Positions 39,538-51,447 are shown, numbered from the stretch's first letter. The stretch: 64,000 bases of DNA from DATKDF01 sp963752045 (GCA_963752045.1 CAVVWN010000008.1:310001-374000), one strand, 5' to 3'. Program-made: numbers and translations. Notes: generated from the letters alone by a model not told the origin.

Positions 39538-40832
39538 CCGATTCGCCGGCATTCGGGCGCCTGATCGCGGGGCATGCGGCGTGGAATTTCGCCGCGCTGG
39601 CGGTGACGGCCGCCACTGGCGCCGTCATGACATTCGTCATGGCGAGCGCGCTCGGCACGGCCGCCCTCGGCGTCTTCGCGCAGCTCTACGCGATCCACGT
39701 CATCGCCACCCAGGTCGCGGTCTTCGGGGCGCACGACTCGGTGCAGAAGCACGCCGCAGAGCACGCCGGCCTCGGGCGGGGCGATGACGGCGTCGTCATC
39801 GGAGCGCTCAGGGTCGTGCTCGTGTCCGCCCTGTTGCTCGCGGCGGTGCTCGTCGCCGCCGCCCCGGCGTACGGCCAGTTGGTGTCGAGCGCGGACGTCG
39901 GACTGGGCCTGAACCTCGTTGCGCCCGGCATCGTGGCGTTCGCGCTCAACAAGGTGCTCTTCGCCGCGATCAACGGACGAGGAGCGTTGCGCCTCTACGC
40001 GTGGATGCAGATGGCGCGCGCGGTCTTCGTTCTCATCGCCCTCGCGGTCATCGTTGCCCTCGGGGCGCCGGTCTGGGCGGTTGGCGGGATCTTCGCCACG
40101 GCCGAACTGGCGCTCCTGCCGTGCCTGCTGGCCGCCGTGCGCCCGTCGACGGTCCGGGCCGGGACCTCGGGCAGGGGCTGGGCGCGCCGCCACCTGTGGT
40201 TCGGCGGCCGCGGGCTGGTCAACGGCATCCTGCTCGAGACGCACCTGCGCGTCGACGTCATGACGCTCGCCTACTTCGTTTCGGACGAGGCGATTGGCGT
40301 CTACGCGTTTGCCGCGCTCTTCGCCGAAGCGATCTACCAGGTGCCCGTCGTGATCCGCACGGTCGCGTACCCGATGCTGGTGCAACTGGCCAGCCGGGGC
40401 GACCGGTCCGGTCTGGCACAGGCGGTCCGACGCCTGTCACTCTCGAGCGGCGTCGTTTGCGCTGCCGCAGCCGGCCTGGTCGGAGTAGGCTATCCGCACG
40501 TGGCGGCCTGGTTCGATCCGGAGTTCGTGGAACGTGGCTGGCCGGTGCTGCAGGTGCTGCTCGCCGGGATGGTCGTCTACGCGTTCTTCGTGCCGTTCGA
40601 CCAGTTGCTCCTGCAGAGCGGCTTCCCGGGCCGGCAGAGCGTGCTGATGACGCTCTACGTTGCCGCCAACGTCACCCTCAACGTGCTGCTCATTCCACGC
40701 TTCGGGCTTCTCGGCGCCGCAGCTGCCACCGCCGCGGCGCTCGCGGCGGCGGGCGTGATGCTGCTGGCGGCCTCCTGGGCCTGGCTTGGCTACCGGCGCA
40801 GCGTGCTCCTCTATCGGTCCGCGGCCGCATGA
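39534..40832 (+). CDS. polysaccharide flippase (Wzx/MATE-like)
   Basis: A 432-residue polytopic membrane protein with about twelve hydrophobic helices (AWNFAALAVTAATGAVMTFV, VVLVSALLLAAVLVAAAPAY, AVFVLIALAVIVALGAP, VALLVGVGYPHVAAWF-like segments and a final ATAAALAAAGVMLLAASWAW). Oligosaccharide flippases move lipid-linked repeats across the inner membrane. It is coupled by ATGA to genes on both sides. Confidence 0.82.
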   Translation: MTDSPAFGRLIAGHAAWNFAALAVTAATGAVMTFVMASALGTAALGVFAQLYAIHVIATQVAVFGAHDSVQKHAAEHAGLGRGDDGVVIGALRVVLVSALLLAAVLVAAAPAYGQLVSSADVGLGLNLVAPGIVAFALNKVLFAAINGRGALRLYAWMQMARAVFVLIALAVIVALGAPVWAVGGIFATAELALLPCLLAAVRPSTVRAGTSGRGWARRHLWFGGRGLVNGILLETHLRVDVMTLAYFVSDEAIGVYAFAALFAEAIYQVPVVIRTVAYPMLVQLASRGDRSGLAQAVRRLSLSSGVVCAAAAGLVGVGYPHVAAWFDPEFVERGWPVLQVLLAGMVVYAFFVPFDQLLLQSGFPGRQSVLMTLYVAANVTLNVLLIPRFGLLGAAAATAAALAAAGVMLLAASWAWLGYRRSVLLYRSAAA

Positions 40833-41875
40833 CGCCAGACCTTCATGCAGGCGTGCCGGCAGGCGTGCGCGAGCGCGGCTGGCGGATTGCCGTCGTCATT
40901 CCGTGCTATCGGGTGCGGGATCACGTCCTCGGCGTCATCGAGACGGTCGGGCCGGAATGCGCCTCGATCTATGTGGTCGATGATGCGTGCCCCGAAGGGA
41001 CAGGGCGGCATGTCGAAGAGCACTGCCGCGATCCCCGCGTTCGCGTGATCTACCACGAGGTCAACGGCGGCGTCGGCGCGTCGATGGTGACCGGTTACCG
41101 CGCGGCCATGGCCGATGGCGCCGACGTCATCGTCAAGATCGACGGCGACGGGCAGATGGATCCGGCCGACGTGCCGAAAATCGTGGCGCCCATCATCGAG
41201 GGCCGGGCCGACTATGTGAAGGGCAACCGGTTCTTCAATCTCACGCACATCCGCCGGATGCCCGTCGCGCGCATCATCGGCAACGCGGCGCTTTCGTTCA
41301 TCACGAAGTTCTCGTCCGGTTACTGGGACATCTTCGACCCGACCAACGGCTACACGGCGATTCACACGGCCGTCGCCCGGTTGCTGCCGCTGTCCGGGTT
41401 GTCGTCACGGTACTTCTTCGAGTCGGACATGTTGTATCAACTGGGTCTTGTCGGCGCGGTCGTGCGCGACGTGCCCATCGACGCGCGGTACGGCAACGAG
41501 CGAAGCGGCCTGCGGCTGTCGGGCGCCGTCGTCCGCTTCAGCGTGAACCACGCGGCCAACACCGTGCGGCGGCTCTTCTACAACTACTTTCTCCGTGATT
41601 TTTCTGCGGCCTCGGTGGAGCTCGCGCTCGGCGTGGCGCTCGTTGGATTCGGCGTCGTCTTCGGCGCCACGCAGTGGGTGGAGTGGAACGCCCGCGGCGT
41701 CGGCGCCTATGCCGGCACGGTCATGCTGGCCGCGCTCCCGGTGATTCTCGGGACGCAGCTGATGCTGGCGTTTGTCAGCTTCGACGTCTCGCGCGTGCCC
41801 CGCAACCCGGTCTATCCGCAGTTGCTGCGCCGGCAGGGCGCCGAACGCGCGATCCGGCCGCCCCGCGAGTCATGA
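40829..41875 (+). CDS. GT-2 family glycosyltransferase with membrane tail
   Basis: A 348-residue dolichyl-phosphate-mannose-synthase-like GT2 enzyme. Catalytic landmarks: IAVVIPCYRVRDHVLGVIET, IYVVDDACPEGTGRHVEEHC, VNGGVGASMVTGYRAAMADG and KIDGDGQMDPADVPKIV (DxD), with two C-terminal membrane helices (residues ~255-320). It probably transfers a sugar to a polyprenyl carrier. It overlaps neighbours by ATGA. Confidence 0.88.
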   Translation: MTPDLHAGVPAGVRERGWRIAVVIPCYRVRDHVLGVIETVGPECASIYVVDDACPEGTGRHVEEHCRDPRVRVIYHEVNGGVGASMVTGYRAAMADGADVIVKIDGDGQMDPADVPKIVAPIIEGRADYVKGNRFFNLTHIRRMPVARIIGNAALSFITKFSSGYWDIFDPTNGYTAIHTAVARLLPLSGLSSRYFFESDMLYQLGLVGAVVRDVPIDARYGNERSGLRLSGAVVRFSVNHAANTVRRLFYNYFLRDFSAASVELALGVALVGFGVVFGATQWVEWNARGVGAYAGTVMLAALPVILGTQLMLAFVSFDVSRVPRNPVYPQLLRRQGAERAIRPPRES

Positions 41876-44178
41876 CCGACGTCACGTTCGCCGTGGCCGC
41901 CGTCCTGTGGGGCGTGCTGCCGGGGTTGCTGCTCGTGCGCGCCCTGCGCCTCGAGGGATCGCTCGTCGAGCATCTGGCCGCGGCGCCCGGATTATCGCTG
42001 GCTCTGGTGGCGTTTTCGGCCTACGCTGCCGAGCTCATCGGATGGCCCGTGCGGCCGCTTCCGGTAGCCGGCGTGGTTGCGGGACTCTGCCTGCTCGCGC
42101 TCGGGAGCCGTCGGCTGGGGACTCGCCGGCGCCAGGCGCGTTCCGACACGCCGCCCGCTGGCGGCATGTTTGCCGATCCGCGGCCCGCGCTTGCCCCCTG
42201 GCTGGTCCTGCTCCTGCCGTTCGTCGTGTTCGCCCAGCTCGAGCCGGTCACCGCATTTCTGCTGGTGCCGCCGACCATGCACGACGGGCTCGACCACGCC
42301 AACTGGTTCCGGCTGATTGTCGAGACCGGCTCGCTCGACCCGCACGTGCTGCTGGCGCCGCCACTGGCACCTGACGGGAGCCCCGGCTACTACCCGTACG
42401 GCATGCATGCCGTGCTGGCGCTGGTGGCCCAGACGACCACGCTCGACCCGATGGTCGTCCTGATGCGCGGGCTGATGCTTACCAGTGCCGTGCTTCCGCT
42501 CTCCGTCTACGCTCTCGTGGCGCTCGTCTCCGGCCGGGGCTGGCCGGCAATGACCGCGGCGGCGGCGTCCCTGATGTTCTGGTGGCTGCCGTACCAGGTC
42601 TGGGGGTGGGGCGGCTACCCGCTGCTGGCGGGTGCCGTGGCGGCACTCCCCGTGAGCCGGCTCGCGTTGGCCGCCGCGCGGAACGCTGACCCGGGAGCAC
42701 TGGCGGCAGCACTCGCCTGTGGCGTTGGGCTGCTCACGATTCACCCGTCGCAGGCACTCGCCGCGCTCGTCATCTCGACCACCGTGAGCGTGACGTGGGC
42801 AGTCTCGCGCATGACGGGCTGGCGGACGGCGGTTCCGTTTGTGGCCGGTCTGGTAATCGCCGGCGCCGGGCTCGCCTTCGGCGCCTCGCTCGCTGAGCCA
42901 ATCGCCGCCTTCATGAGCAAGGCGGACGCTGTCGGCACGAGCCTCGCGGGAGATCCTCGATACGCCTGGCCCGTCGGCGTGTACACCCACCCGAACCCGC
43001 TGCTTCCTCCCGGCGTGCAGGTGACGCTCTCCGCCCTGTACCTCGCGGGGGTCGTCTTCGCCATCTGGCACCGCCGGCTCTGGCCCTTCCTGGCACTGCA
43101 CCTTGCCGGCGCCGCGCTCGTCTTTCTCTCGCCGCTTCAGACGTCATGGACGAGTCTCTGGTACCACGCGCCGGAGCGCATCTGGTACCTCCAGTACGCG
43201 AGCCTGCCGGCGCTTGCCGCCTTCGGCGTCGCCGCCGTCGTCGCGGCTCTCGGGAGGCTCTTCGAACGATGGCGCCCGTTCGACTGGAACGCCGTGCTGT
43301 GGCCGGCGGCCGTCGGAGTTCTCTTCGTCACCGTCTATCAGCCTTTCGCCGCAGCGGCGTCGCGCCAGCTGTGGCTCTACGGGAACCGGAACGAGCACCT
43401 CACATTCGCCGACGCCCGCGTGCTCGCAGACTTCGCCTGGATTCGCGAGCACGTGCCGGCTGATGCCGTGCTGTTCAATGCGCCGGCCGATTGGGGACTG
43501 CCGCTGCCGTTCACGGGACGACGAACCGTGTTCTGGTCGGGCGGCTACGCGATCGATCCGTCGATCAACTGGAACCAGCTCCTGAGCATGCTGCGGGCGG
43601 GCGAGCCCCATGCCTCCCAGGCGGCAAGTGAGCTCGATCGGCTGGGCATCCGGTACGTCTACGCTGCATACCTCGACCCGGTTCTCGAAGCGGAAGGACG
43701 CCTGCCGCTTCATGGCGCCATGCTCGAAGGAGCCGTCGGACTCGAGCCACTCTACGCATCGGCGACGGCGACGGTCTGGCGTGTCCGCGAAACTCCGGAC
43801 GGATGGCTCGGCATTCGGAACTCCGACCGCATCAGCTACCACGGGTTCACCGACGTGGAGGGAGATCCGGGACGCGAATGGCGATGGACGGCCGACTCGG
43901 GCCGCGTGCGCATCAGACCGGCCGGCGGTGGAGGTGGTCCCTGTTTTCTCCGGGTGCTCGGCCCGCCCGTCGACACGGTCGAGCTGCGCGTGAACGGGGA
44001 TGTCCTCACGCCGACCGGCCGCGGATTCCTGCTGGCTTCGGCGCTGGCGACCGCGGACTTCTTCGACGTGATCGTCAGGCGCGCCGACGCGCCGGCCGTG
44101 AGCCTTCCGCCCGATCAGCCGCCGCCAATCGGCGTGCGGATCACCGACATCGCGCTCCTCTGCGCAGGAGGCTCCTGA
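41872..44178 (+). CDS. large polytopic membrane protein, DUF6541-like
   Basis: A 768-residue protein with about twelve or more helices up to residue ~500 (VAAVLWGVLPGLLLVRALRL, WLVLLLPFVVFAQLEPVTAF, FLALHLAGAALVFLSPLQ) and a C-terminal extracytoplasmic part rich in beta strands. The pattern resembles GT-C or DUF6541-type polysaccharide membrane proteins. It contains LLVPPTMHDGLDHANWFRLI, where the Asp/His pair could be a GT-C-like site. Role likely in the same surface polysaccharide. Last gene of the operon. Confidence 0.7.
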   Translation: MTDVTFAVAAVLWGVLPGLLLVRALRLEGSLVEHLAAAPGLSLALVAFSAYAAELIGWPVRPLPVAGVVAGLCLLALGSRRLGTRRRQARSDTPPAGGMFADPRPALAPWLVLLLPFVVFAQLEPVTAFLLVPPTMHDGLDHANWFRLIVETGSLDPHVLLAPPLAPDGSPGYYPYGMHAVLALVAQTTTLDPMVVLMRGLMLTSAVLPLSVYALVALVSGRGWPAMTAAAASLMFWWLPYQVWGWGGYPLLAGAVAALPVSRLALAAARNADPGALAAALACGVGLLTIHPSQALAALVISTTVSVTWAVSRMTGWRTAVPFVAGLVIAGAGLAFGASLAEPIAAFMSKADAVGTSLAGDPRYAWPVGVYTHPNPLLPPGVQVTLSALYLAGVVFAIWHRRLWPFLALHLAGAALVFLSPLQTSWTSLWYHAPERIWYLQYASLPALAAFGVAAVVAALGRLFERWRPFDWNAVLWPAAVGVLFVTVYQPFAAAASRQLWLYGNRNEHLTFADARVLADFAWIREHVPADAVLFNAPADWGLPLPFTGRRTVFWSGGYAIDPSINWNQLLSMLRAGEPHASQAASELDRLGIRYVYAAYLDPVLEAEGRLPLHGAMLEGAVGLEPLYASATATVWRVRETPDGWLGIRNSDRISYHGFTDVEGDPGREWRWTADSGRVRIRPAGGGGGPCFLRVLGPPVDTVELRVNGDVLTPTGRGFLLASALATADFFDVIVRRADAPAVSLPPDQPPPIGVRITDIALLCAGGS

Positions 44179-44220
44179 TCGGGCTCGGCTCCAGATTCGA
44201 CGAGGACGAGATCGAGGGCG

Positions 44221-44610
44221 TCAGCTCTCGTCGGACATCCTCACCGACGTCACCTTCTCGAGCAGCGTCACGATCGACGGGGCCGTGGCGTCGGGGTCGG
44301 CGAACACGAACCCGGTGACGAAGAGCGGCAGACCGTTCGGCGAGACGGACGGGCGGCAGTGAAGGCTCTTCGCTTCGAGAATGGCCGTCCAATCGTCGGC
44401 AGCTGTAAATCGCACCGGTTCGGTCGCGCCCGTAGGCACCGGTTCCATGGTCTCCACCGAGAAGCCGCCGCTGCTGACGTCGCGGATGCGCACCGGCAGG
44501 TCCTGAGCGACGAGCGTCGCCACGAGCCGGCCTGAGGCAAGAAAGCGGGGATGACGCCGGCGCTCGGCGCCGTCCGATCCGGATGGTGAGTGCGAATGGG
44601 CGTGGGTCAC
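44221..44610 (-). CDS. PilZ-domain protein
   Basis: A 129-residue protein with a PilZ fold: ERRRHPRFLASGRLVATLVA (RxxxR-like c-di-GMP motif at residues ~17-22), PVRIRDVSSGGFSVETMEPV (second motif D-x-S-x-x-G) and a short C-terminal part. It should bind cyclic di-GMP and act on motility or polysaccharide export. It faces the polysaccharide operon end to end, suggesting a link. Confidence 0.8.
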   Translation of the reverse strand: MTHAHSHSPSGSDGAERRRHPRFLASGRLVATLVAQDLPVRIRDVSSGGFSVETMEPVPTGATEPVRFTAADDWTAILEAKSLHCRPSVSPNGLPLFVTGFVFADPDATAPSIVTLLEKVTSVRMSDES

Positions 44611-44686
44611 GGCACCAGTCTACCTTCTACGGGCGCCGATGGAACCAGCCGCAGCGCCCGTCCGTCCATTCCCCCGGGGTTGAAAC

Positions 44687-47167
44687 GTGGGGACATTCAT
44701 TCGCGACCTGCGGCACGGCGTTCGTCAGCTCATCCGGCGGCCCGGCTTCACGCTGGCCGCCGTTGGTTCGCTGGCGCTCGGCATCGGGCTGACCACGACG
44801 CTCTTCAGCGTGGTCAATGCCGTCCTGCTTCGTGACACACCGATTGCCCACCCCGAGGAGCTCGTCGAGGTGTATTCGAAGCTCAGCGAGGAATTCCCGG
44901 AGCTCACCACCTCGTATCCGGACTTTCTGTCAATCAGAGAGAGCGTCGACGCGTTCGAAGGCGTCGCCGGACACTCGTTCGTGCGGGGCATCCTCGACAC
45001 CGGCGATCGGCCGCTCCTCGTGACCGGCGAGGCGGTGACCGACGGCTACTTCGAGGTGCTCGGCATCACGCCCGCGATGGGCCGCCCGTTTCGTGTCGAT
45101 GAGAACCGCGCTCCTGGCGCGGCGCCCGTGGTCGTGCTCGGCCACGGCCTGTGGCAGCGTAGTTTCAGCGGTCGGGCGGACATCGTCGGCACCCGCGTCA
45201 ACCTGAGCGGGCTCGACTACACCGTGATCGGCGTGGCGCCGGCCGCGTTTCACGGGACGATTCCGGGCATTCCGGCCGACTTCTGGGTGCCGGCGATGAT
45301 GGTCGAGCAGCTCGAGTTCTCGGGCATGCAGGCGACCTCCGACAACGACCCGGGCACGACGCGGCTCGACCGCCGCGGCACCCGCTGGCTGTTCGTCAAG
45401 GGCCGGCTGGCCGACGGACGCACGACCGAGCAGGCACGGAGCCAGCTCGAGGCGGTCTTCGCGCGGCTCGCCCGCGAGTACCCGGATCTCAATGAAGACG
45501 TCGGGGTCACGGTGCTGCCGGCCTCCAGCATTCGCTTTCATCCGATGCTGGACGGCTACGTCAAAGCCGCGAGCGCGGGGCTCCTGGCCGCGGTGGGGCT
45601 CGTGCTGCTCATCGCGTGCGCCAACGTGGCGAACATGCTCCTCGCGCGCGCCACGTCTCGTCGTCGCGAGTTGGCGATCCGAGCCGCCATCGGCGCCGGT
45701 CGCGGGCGCATCGTGCGCCAGTTGCTCAGCGAGGGCCTGATCCTGGCCGCGGCCGGCGGGCTTGCGGGCACCCTCATCGCAATGTGGGCCGGCCGCGTGA
45801 TCTCGGGATTCGGTACGAACGTGTTTCCGTTCCCCGTGGATTTCCAGGTCTCGCTCGACCCAACCGTCCTCGCCTTCGCCATCACCATTTCTCTCGCGAC
45901 GGCCGTCGTCTTCGGTCTGGCGCCGGCATGGTCGGCGTCGAGGCTGCAACTCGTGCCCGCGCTCAAGGAGCCGACCGGCGACCAGACCGGCGGCCGGCGT
46001 CGCATTTCGCTTCGTGACGCCCTCGTCGTCGGCCAGCTTGCGCTGTCACTCGTGCTGCTGGTCTCCGGTGCGCTCCTGACGAGGGGCCTTCTGACCGCGC
46101 GCGGAACCGATATCGGGTTCGATCCATCGCCCGTCGCCTCCCTGGGGTTCAATCTGCAGATGAACGGGTACGACGCCGATCGGGCGGCGGCCTTCAGAAC
46201 GCGCGCGATCGAGGAGATCGGTGCTCTGCCTGGGGTCGAGGCGGTGTCGACCTCGACCCGGTTGCCGCTGGCGCCTGACATCAACATGACGGGGATCAAG
46301 GTCATGGGCTTTCATCAGCCCGACGACGATGCCTCGCTCGTGGATCAGGTGTCGGTGGGTGCTGACTACTTCACGGTCGTGGGCGTGCCGATCGTGTCGG
46401 GCCGTGCTTTCAGTGAGGATGATGTCGCGCAGGCCCGTCCCGTCGTCATCGTCAACGAGACGCTCGCCCGGCAGTATTGGCCCGACGGGTCGGCCGTCGG
46501 GCGCCTGATCTACCAGGGGGATTTCGATCAGGATCCGCTGGAGATTGTCGGCGTGGCGCGCGATCACAAGGTCCGGTCGGTCGGCGAGGATCCACGGCCC
46601 TACATCCACATGCCGATCGGCGCCTCCCGGCGCATCTCGCTCATCGTCCGCACGTCGACGCCCGCCTCGGCGGCCCTGCCGATGCTGCGCCAGGCCCTGT
46701 GGCGGCTCGAGCCCAACATCGTCTTCACCGAGGACGTGTCCGCCTCCGAAATCGCCGCGACGACGATGGCGCCGACGACCATCGGCGCGGGCGTCATCGG
46801 CGCGTTCGGCGCGCTCGCGCTCGGGCTTGCGGCCATCGGACTCTACGGGGTGATCGCCTACTCGGTGAGCCTGCGGACGCGCGAGGTCGGGATCCGCATG
46901 GCCCTTGGCGCCGCGCCGGGGGAGGTGCTGCGACTCGTGCTGAGGCAGGGCGGACGGCTGGCCCTGGTCGGCATCGCGCTCGGGACGCTCGCCTCGCTCG
47001 CCGTGGGGCGCGTGCTCTCGTCGCTTCTCTACGGCGTCAGTCCGATGGATCCTGCGGCGTACGCGGCAGCGGCCGCGCTGCTCGTGTTCGTGGCCGCGCT
47101 CGCCAACATCGCCCCGGCGCTCACTGCGGCGCGCATCGATCCGCTGAAGGCGTTGCGGCGCGACTGA
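44687..47167 (+). CDS. MacB/FtsX-like duplicated ABC permease (ADOP type)
   Basis: An 826-residue protein with N-terminal helix (PGFTLAAVGSLALGIGLTTT), a periplasmic MacB core domain, an FtsX domain (GLLAAVGLVLLIACANVANM), a second core domain after GLTARGTDI-like sequence, and a final FtsX domain (FGALALGLAAIGLYGVIAYS, LRTREVGIRMALGAAPGEVL). This duplicated orphan arrangement is strongly amplified in acidobacteria. The ATPase is encoded elsewhere. Its substrate is unknown. Start GTG 44687. Confidence 0.88.
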   Translation: MGTFIRDLRHGVRQLIRRPGFTLAAVGSLALGIGLTTTLFSVVNAVLLRDTPIAHPEELVEVYSKLSEEFPELTTSYPDFLSIRESVDAFEGVAGHSFVRGILDTGDRPLLVTGEAVTDGYFEVLGITPAMGRPFRVDENRAPGAAPVVVLGHGLWQRSFSGRADIVGTRVNLSGLDYTVIGVAPAAFHGTIPGIPADFWVPAMMVEQLEFSGMQATSDNDPGTTRLDRRGTRWLFVKGRLADGRTTEQARSQLEAVFARLAREYPDLNEDVGVTVLPASSIRFHPMLDGYVKAASAGLLAAVGLVLLIACANVANMLLARATSRRRELAIRAAIGAGRGRIVRQLLSEGLILAAAGGLAGTLIAMWAGRVISGFGTNVFPFPVDFQVSLDPTVLAFAITISLATAVVFGLAPAWSASRLQLVPALKEPTGDQTGGRRRISLRDALVVGQLALSLVLLVSGALLTRGLLTARGTDIGFDPSPVASLGFNLQMNGYDADRAAAFRTRAIEEIGALPGVEAVSTSTRLPLAPDINMTGIKVMGFHQPDDDASLVDQVSVGADYFTVVGVPIVSGRAFSEDDVAQARPVVIVNETLARQYWPDGSAVGRLIYQGDFDQDPLEIVGVARDHKVRSVGEDPRPYIHMPIGASRRISLIVRTSTPASAALPMLRQALWRLEPNIVFTEDVSASEIAATTMAPTTIGAGVIGAFGALALGLAAIGLYGVIAYSVSLRTREVGIRMALGAAPGEVLRLVLRQGGRLALVGIALGTLASLAVGRVLSSLLYGVSPMDPAAYAAAAALLVFVAALANIAPALTAARIDPLKALRRD

Positions 47168-47198
47168 AGCGGTTGCACCGAAGCGAAAACGGCTCTCA

Positions 47199-48302
47199 TC
47201 AACGCGCGGGCGCCAGGTAATTCGTTCGGGCGCGCACGCTCAGGCCGGGCCGTCTCACCTGGACTTTCAGGCGATGCACCTTGCCGTCCCGTGCCGGAGC
47301 CTGGAAGGCCAGCAGGTACTGGTGGTGGAGCTCGTCGGCCACGCGCGCGAACGTCGCTCCGAGGTCATCGGTCCGCTCGAGGACGAAGTAGCCGCCGCCC
47401 CCGTCGGCCGCAAGCTTGTGGAGGTCCGGGTCGGGGGCCGAGGGCCGGCACGCGGGAATCGTCATCACGCCGCCGGTCGGCGGAATTGGCGGCAGGGTGC
47501 GTCCCGGCGGCGGGATGCGGATCCCCCCCGGCAGCGTGGGGACGCCGGGAATCCGGCGGCCTCCGATGGGACCGCCGCCGATGCGTCCACCGCGGCCGCG
47601 CGTGCCACCGCGGCGCTGGAAGAACAGCGAATCGAGACCGGCCGGCGCCGGCGCGGCGTCACAGGCCGTCGCGAGGCCAATCGCGTACACCATGACGTCC
47701 TCGCGCCGCGCCCGCTCGCGCACCTCGTCGAACTCCACTTCGAGCTGAGAGAACTGCGGGCTGTTCTTGCCGTCGCTGAAGAGCAGCAGCACGCGGCGTC
47801 CCTCCTCGCGCGAGAGCGCCTGCATCGCGGCTGACGTGGCTTCCCAGAGGGGCGTCGGGCCGCCCGACTGAAGCTCGTTGCGCAGGATGCGCACGAGCTC
47901 GCGCCGATCGCTCGTGAATGTGATCGGATCGATCTGGACGTAGCGGCTGAAGCTGCCGATTCTCGCGCGATCGTCGGGCAGGAGGTTGCCGACGAGCTCC
48001 TCGGCCGCCTCGCGCACGAGATCGAAGTTGGCCGTCACGCTGCCGCTCCGGTCGAGCATGATGACGATCGTGATCGGCTGCAGGTCGTCGGCGAAGATCG
48101 ATATTGGCTGCCGCTTGCCGTTGTCGAGCACGTCGAAATCACCGGCCGTGAGGTCGGTCACGATCCGGCCGTCGGCGTCGACGACGGTGGCGTAGACGGA
48201 AACCAGATCGGTATTGGCCCGGAACTGCGGACCCTGCTCGGCGGCCGCGAGCAGGGCCCCGGCAGTCAGTAGTGTGCACGCGGTGAGGGCTGGAGATGTC
48301 AT
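47199..48302 (-). CDS. von Willebrand factor A domain protein (VWFA-related)
   Basis: A 367-residue protein with a signal peptide (LTACTLLTAGALLAAAEQGP). Residues ~25-215 match acidobacterial VWFA-related proteins: FRANTDLVSVYATVVDADGR, IVTDLTAGDFDVLDNGKRQP, the MIDAS motif ITIVIMLDRSGSVTANFDLV and VLLLFSDGKNSPQ. A Gly/Pro-rich linker (about 47500-47650) precedes a C-terminal VADELHHQYLLAFQAPARDG block. It may bind a partner on the cell surface. Start ATG 48302 chosen at the signal peptide. Confidence 0.85.
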   Translation of the reverse strand: MTSPALTACTLLTAGALLAAAEQGPQFRANTDLVSVYATVVDADGRIVTDLTAGDFDVLDNGKRQPISIFADDLQPITIVIMLDRSGSVTANFDLVREAAEELVGNLLPDDRARIGSFSRYVQIDPITFTSDRRELVRILRNELQSGGPTPLWEATSAAMQALSREEGRRVLLLFSDGKNSPQFSQLEVEFDEVRERARREDVMVYAIGLATACDAAPAPAGLDSLFFQRRGGTRGRGGRIGGGPIGGRRIPGVPTLPGGIRIPPPGRTLPPIPPTGGVMTIPACRPSAPDPDLHKLAADGGGGYFVLERTDDLGATFARVADELHHQYLLAFQAPARDGKVHRLKVQVRRPGLSVRARTNYLAPAR

Positions 48303-48309
48303 TTCCACC

Positions 48310-49256
48310 TCATCGAGGCGGCGTGGCTCCCTCAGTATAACCTCCGTCCCCTTTGAGCGGCAGGTCGTCCCTGTTGCCCCATTCCTCCCACGCCCCGTAG
48401 TAGTTCCGAAGCCGGTCATGGCCGATGAGGTGCAGCACGAACAGATCGTGCGACGCCCGCATGCCCACCTGGCAATAGGCGATGACTTCGTCGCCTGGCA
48501 GGATGCCCTTGTCCTCGTAGAGCCGGCGAAGGTCGGCGGCCGGCCTGAAGAGGTGGGTCTCCGGATCGAACGCGTCCTCCCAGTAGACCGGGATGGACGA
48601 GGGAATCGCGCCCCCGCGCCGGATGTTGCGGAGGTCGCGGCCCTCGATTTCATCGGTCGTCCGGGCGTCGACGATCTTCATGCCGGGCCGGTCGATCGCC
48701 GCCACGACGTCGTCTGCCGTCGCAATCCATGCGGGATTGGGCCGAGCGACGAATCCGCTTCCCGGAGCCGCGCCGCCACCCTGGGGGCTCGCTTCCGGCA
48801 CGGCAGTCGAAACAGGGTGGCCGGCGGCCGTCCAGTGCGTCCAGCCGCCGTCGAGGAGCGCCACGTTCGCATGGCCGAAGTAGTTGAGGATCCACCACAG
48901 GCGCGCGGCGTAGATGCCGCCGCGTTCGTCGTAGGCGATGACGCGCGTGTCGTTCGTGATGCCGAGTCGGGCCATCTGCGACGCGAACGCCTCCACGCTC
49001 GGCAGGAATGTCGGCGGCGCCGTCGGATCGCGAATCTCGGCGTTGGCGAGATGCACGGCACCGGGCACGTGCCCGGTCTCGTAGCCGCGCGGGCGGAGGT
49101 CCACGATGCGCACGCCGGGATCGGCCCCGTGCTCGAGCACCCATTCGGCAGAGACGAGCAGCTCCGGCCGTGCGTAGCCGGTCTCGTCGGAGGCAGGAGG
49201 CGCCGCGCAGCCGATGGCGGCGATGGCGACGGAGAGCAGCAGGTGTCGGAGCCGGG

Positions 49257-49263
<7 letters not shown>
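48310..49263 (-). CDS. rhodanese-domain sulfurtransferase lipoprotein
   Basis: A 317-residue two-domain thiosulfate/3-mercaptopyruvate sulfurtransferase. The N-terminus is a lipoprotein signal (LLSVAIAAIGCAAPP, Cys at lipobox). The inactive N-terminal rhodanese domain has VRIVDLRPRGYETGHVPGAV; the C-terminal domain has the catalytic Cys in VIAYCQVGMRASHDLFVLHL. It probably acts in the periplasm, transferring sulfane sulfur. It overlaps the start of the upstream cca-like gene by 7 bp, so they may be co-expressed. Confidence 0.87.
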
Positions 49264-50622
<1,359 letters not shown>

Positions 50623-50642
<20 letters not shown>

Positions 50643-51447
50643 GTGCCTCCGCGGCACGCGTCGCTCGCCGCGTGAACTTCGCGATGAAGCGGTCCGTCCG
50701 CGCCGGCGCAATCACGTTCATCACGGCTACAAACCAGGACTTGCGGTGCGTGTAGATCTCGGCCTGCGGCCGCAGAATGCAGGCCACGATGTCGTCGACG
50801 ACGGTGTCGACGGGCTGCTTCGGTCCGTCGCCCTCGGTGACCCAGCCGAAATCGCGCGTGATGGTCGCCCGGAACTCCGTGTCGACGCTGACCGGGAGGA
50901 TGACCGATGCCTGAAGGTTCGTGCCCACGAACTCCGCGCGCAGCGATTCGACCAGATTGATGACGCCGGCCTTGGCCGCGCCGTAGACGCCCGTGCCTCC
51001 GATCCCGCGCTTGCCCGCGTAGGACGAGATCGCGATGAGGTGACCGTGGCCCTGTTGGCGGAAGACCTCGAGGGCCGCGCGGGCCGTGTGCATCACGCCA
51101 AGCAGATTCACGTCGATGACACGGGCCATGTCGGCCGGCGTCGCCTGTTCGAGCGAGCCGTGATACCCGAGCCCGGCGTTGGCGATCATCACGTCGAGCC
51201 GACCCCACGTGTCGACGGCTCGCGCGACGAGCCGGCGCGTGTCTTCCGGACTTGTCACGTCGCCGGGCACGGCGATCGCCCGGCCGCCCGAGGCCGCCAT
51301 CGTTCGGGCCAGCTCGTCGAGTCGCTCCGCCCGGCGGGCCAGGAGGGCCACCGAAGCGCCCTCCCCGGCGAGCCGGACGGCCGCGGCCCGGCCGATACCC
51401 GACGAGGCACCCGTGATGGCGACGACGCGATCCTCGAGGGGGCTCAT
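50623..51447 (-). CDS. short-chain dehydrogenase/reductase
   Basis: A 274-residue SDR with Rossmann motif VVAITGASSGIGRAAAVRLA, NAG motif LDVMIANAGLGYHGSLEQ, active-site LIAISSYAGKRGIGGTGVYG with YGAAK (Tyr, Lys). It reduces an unknown carbonyl or alcohol with NAD(P)H. The end overlaps the cca start by about 20 bp. Confidence 0.87.

Noticed and set aside
36457..39552. 1031-codon minus ORF over egtD and the amidotransferase
   Set aside because: It overlaps two recognisable enzymes on the other strand and has shadow-like composition.
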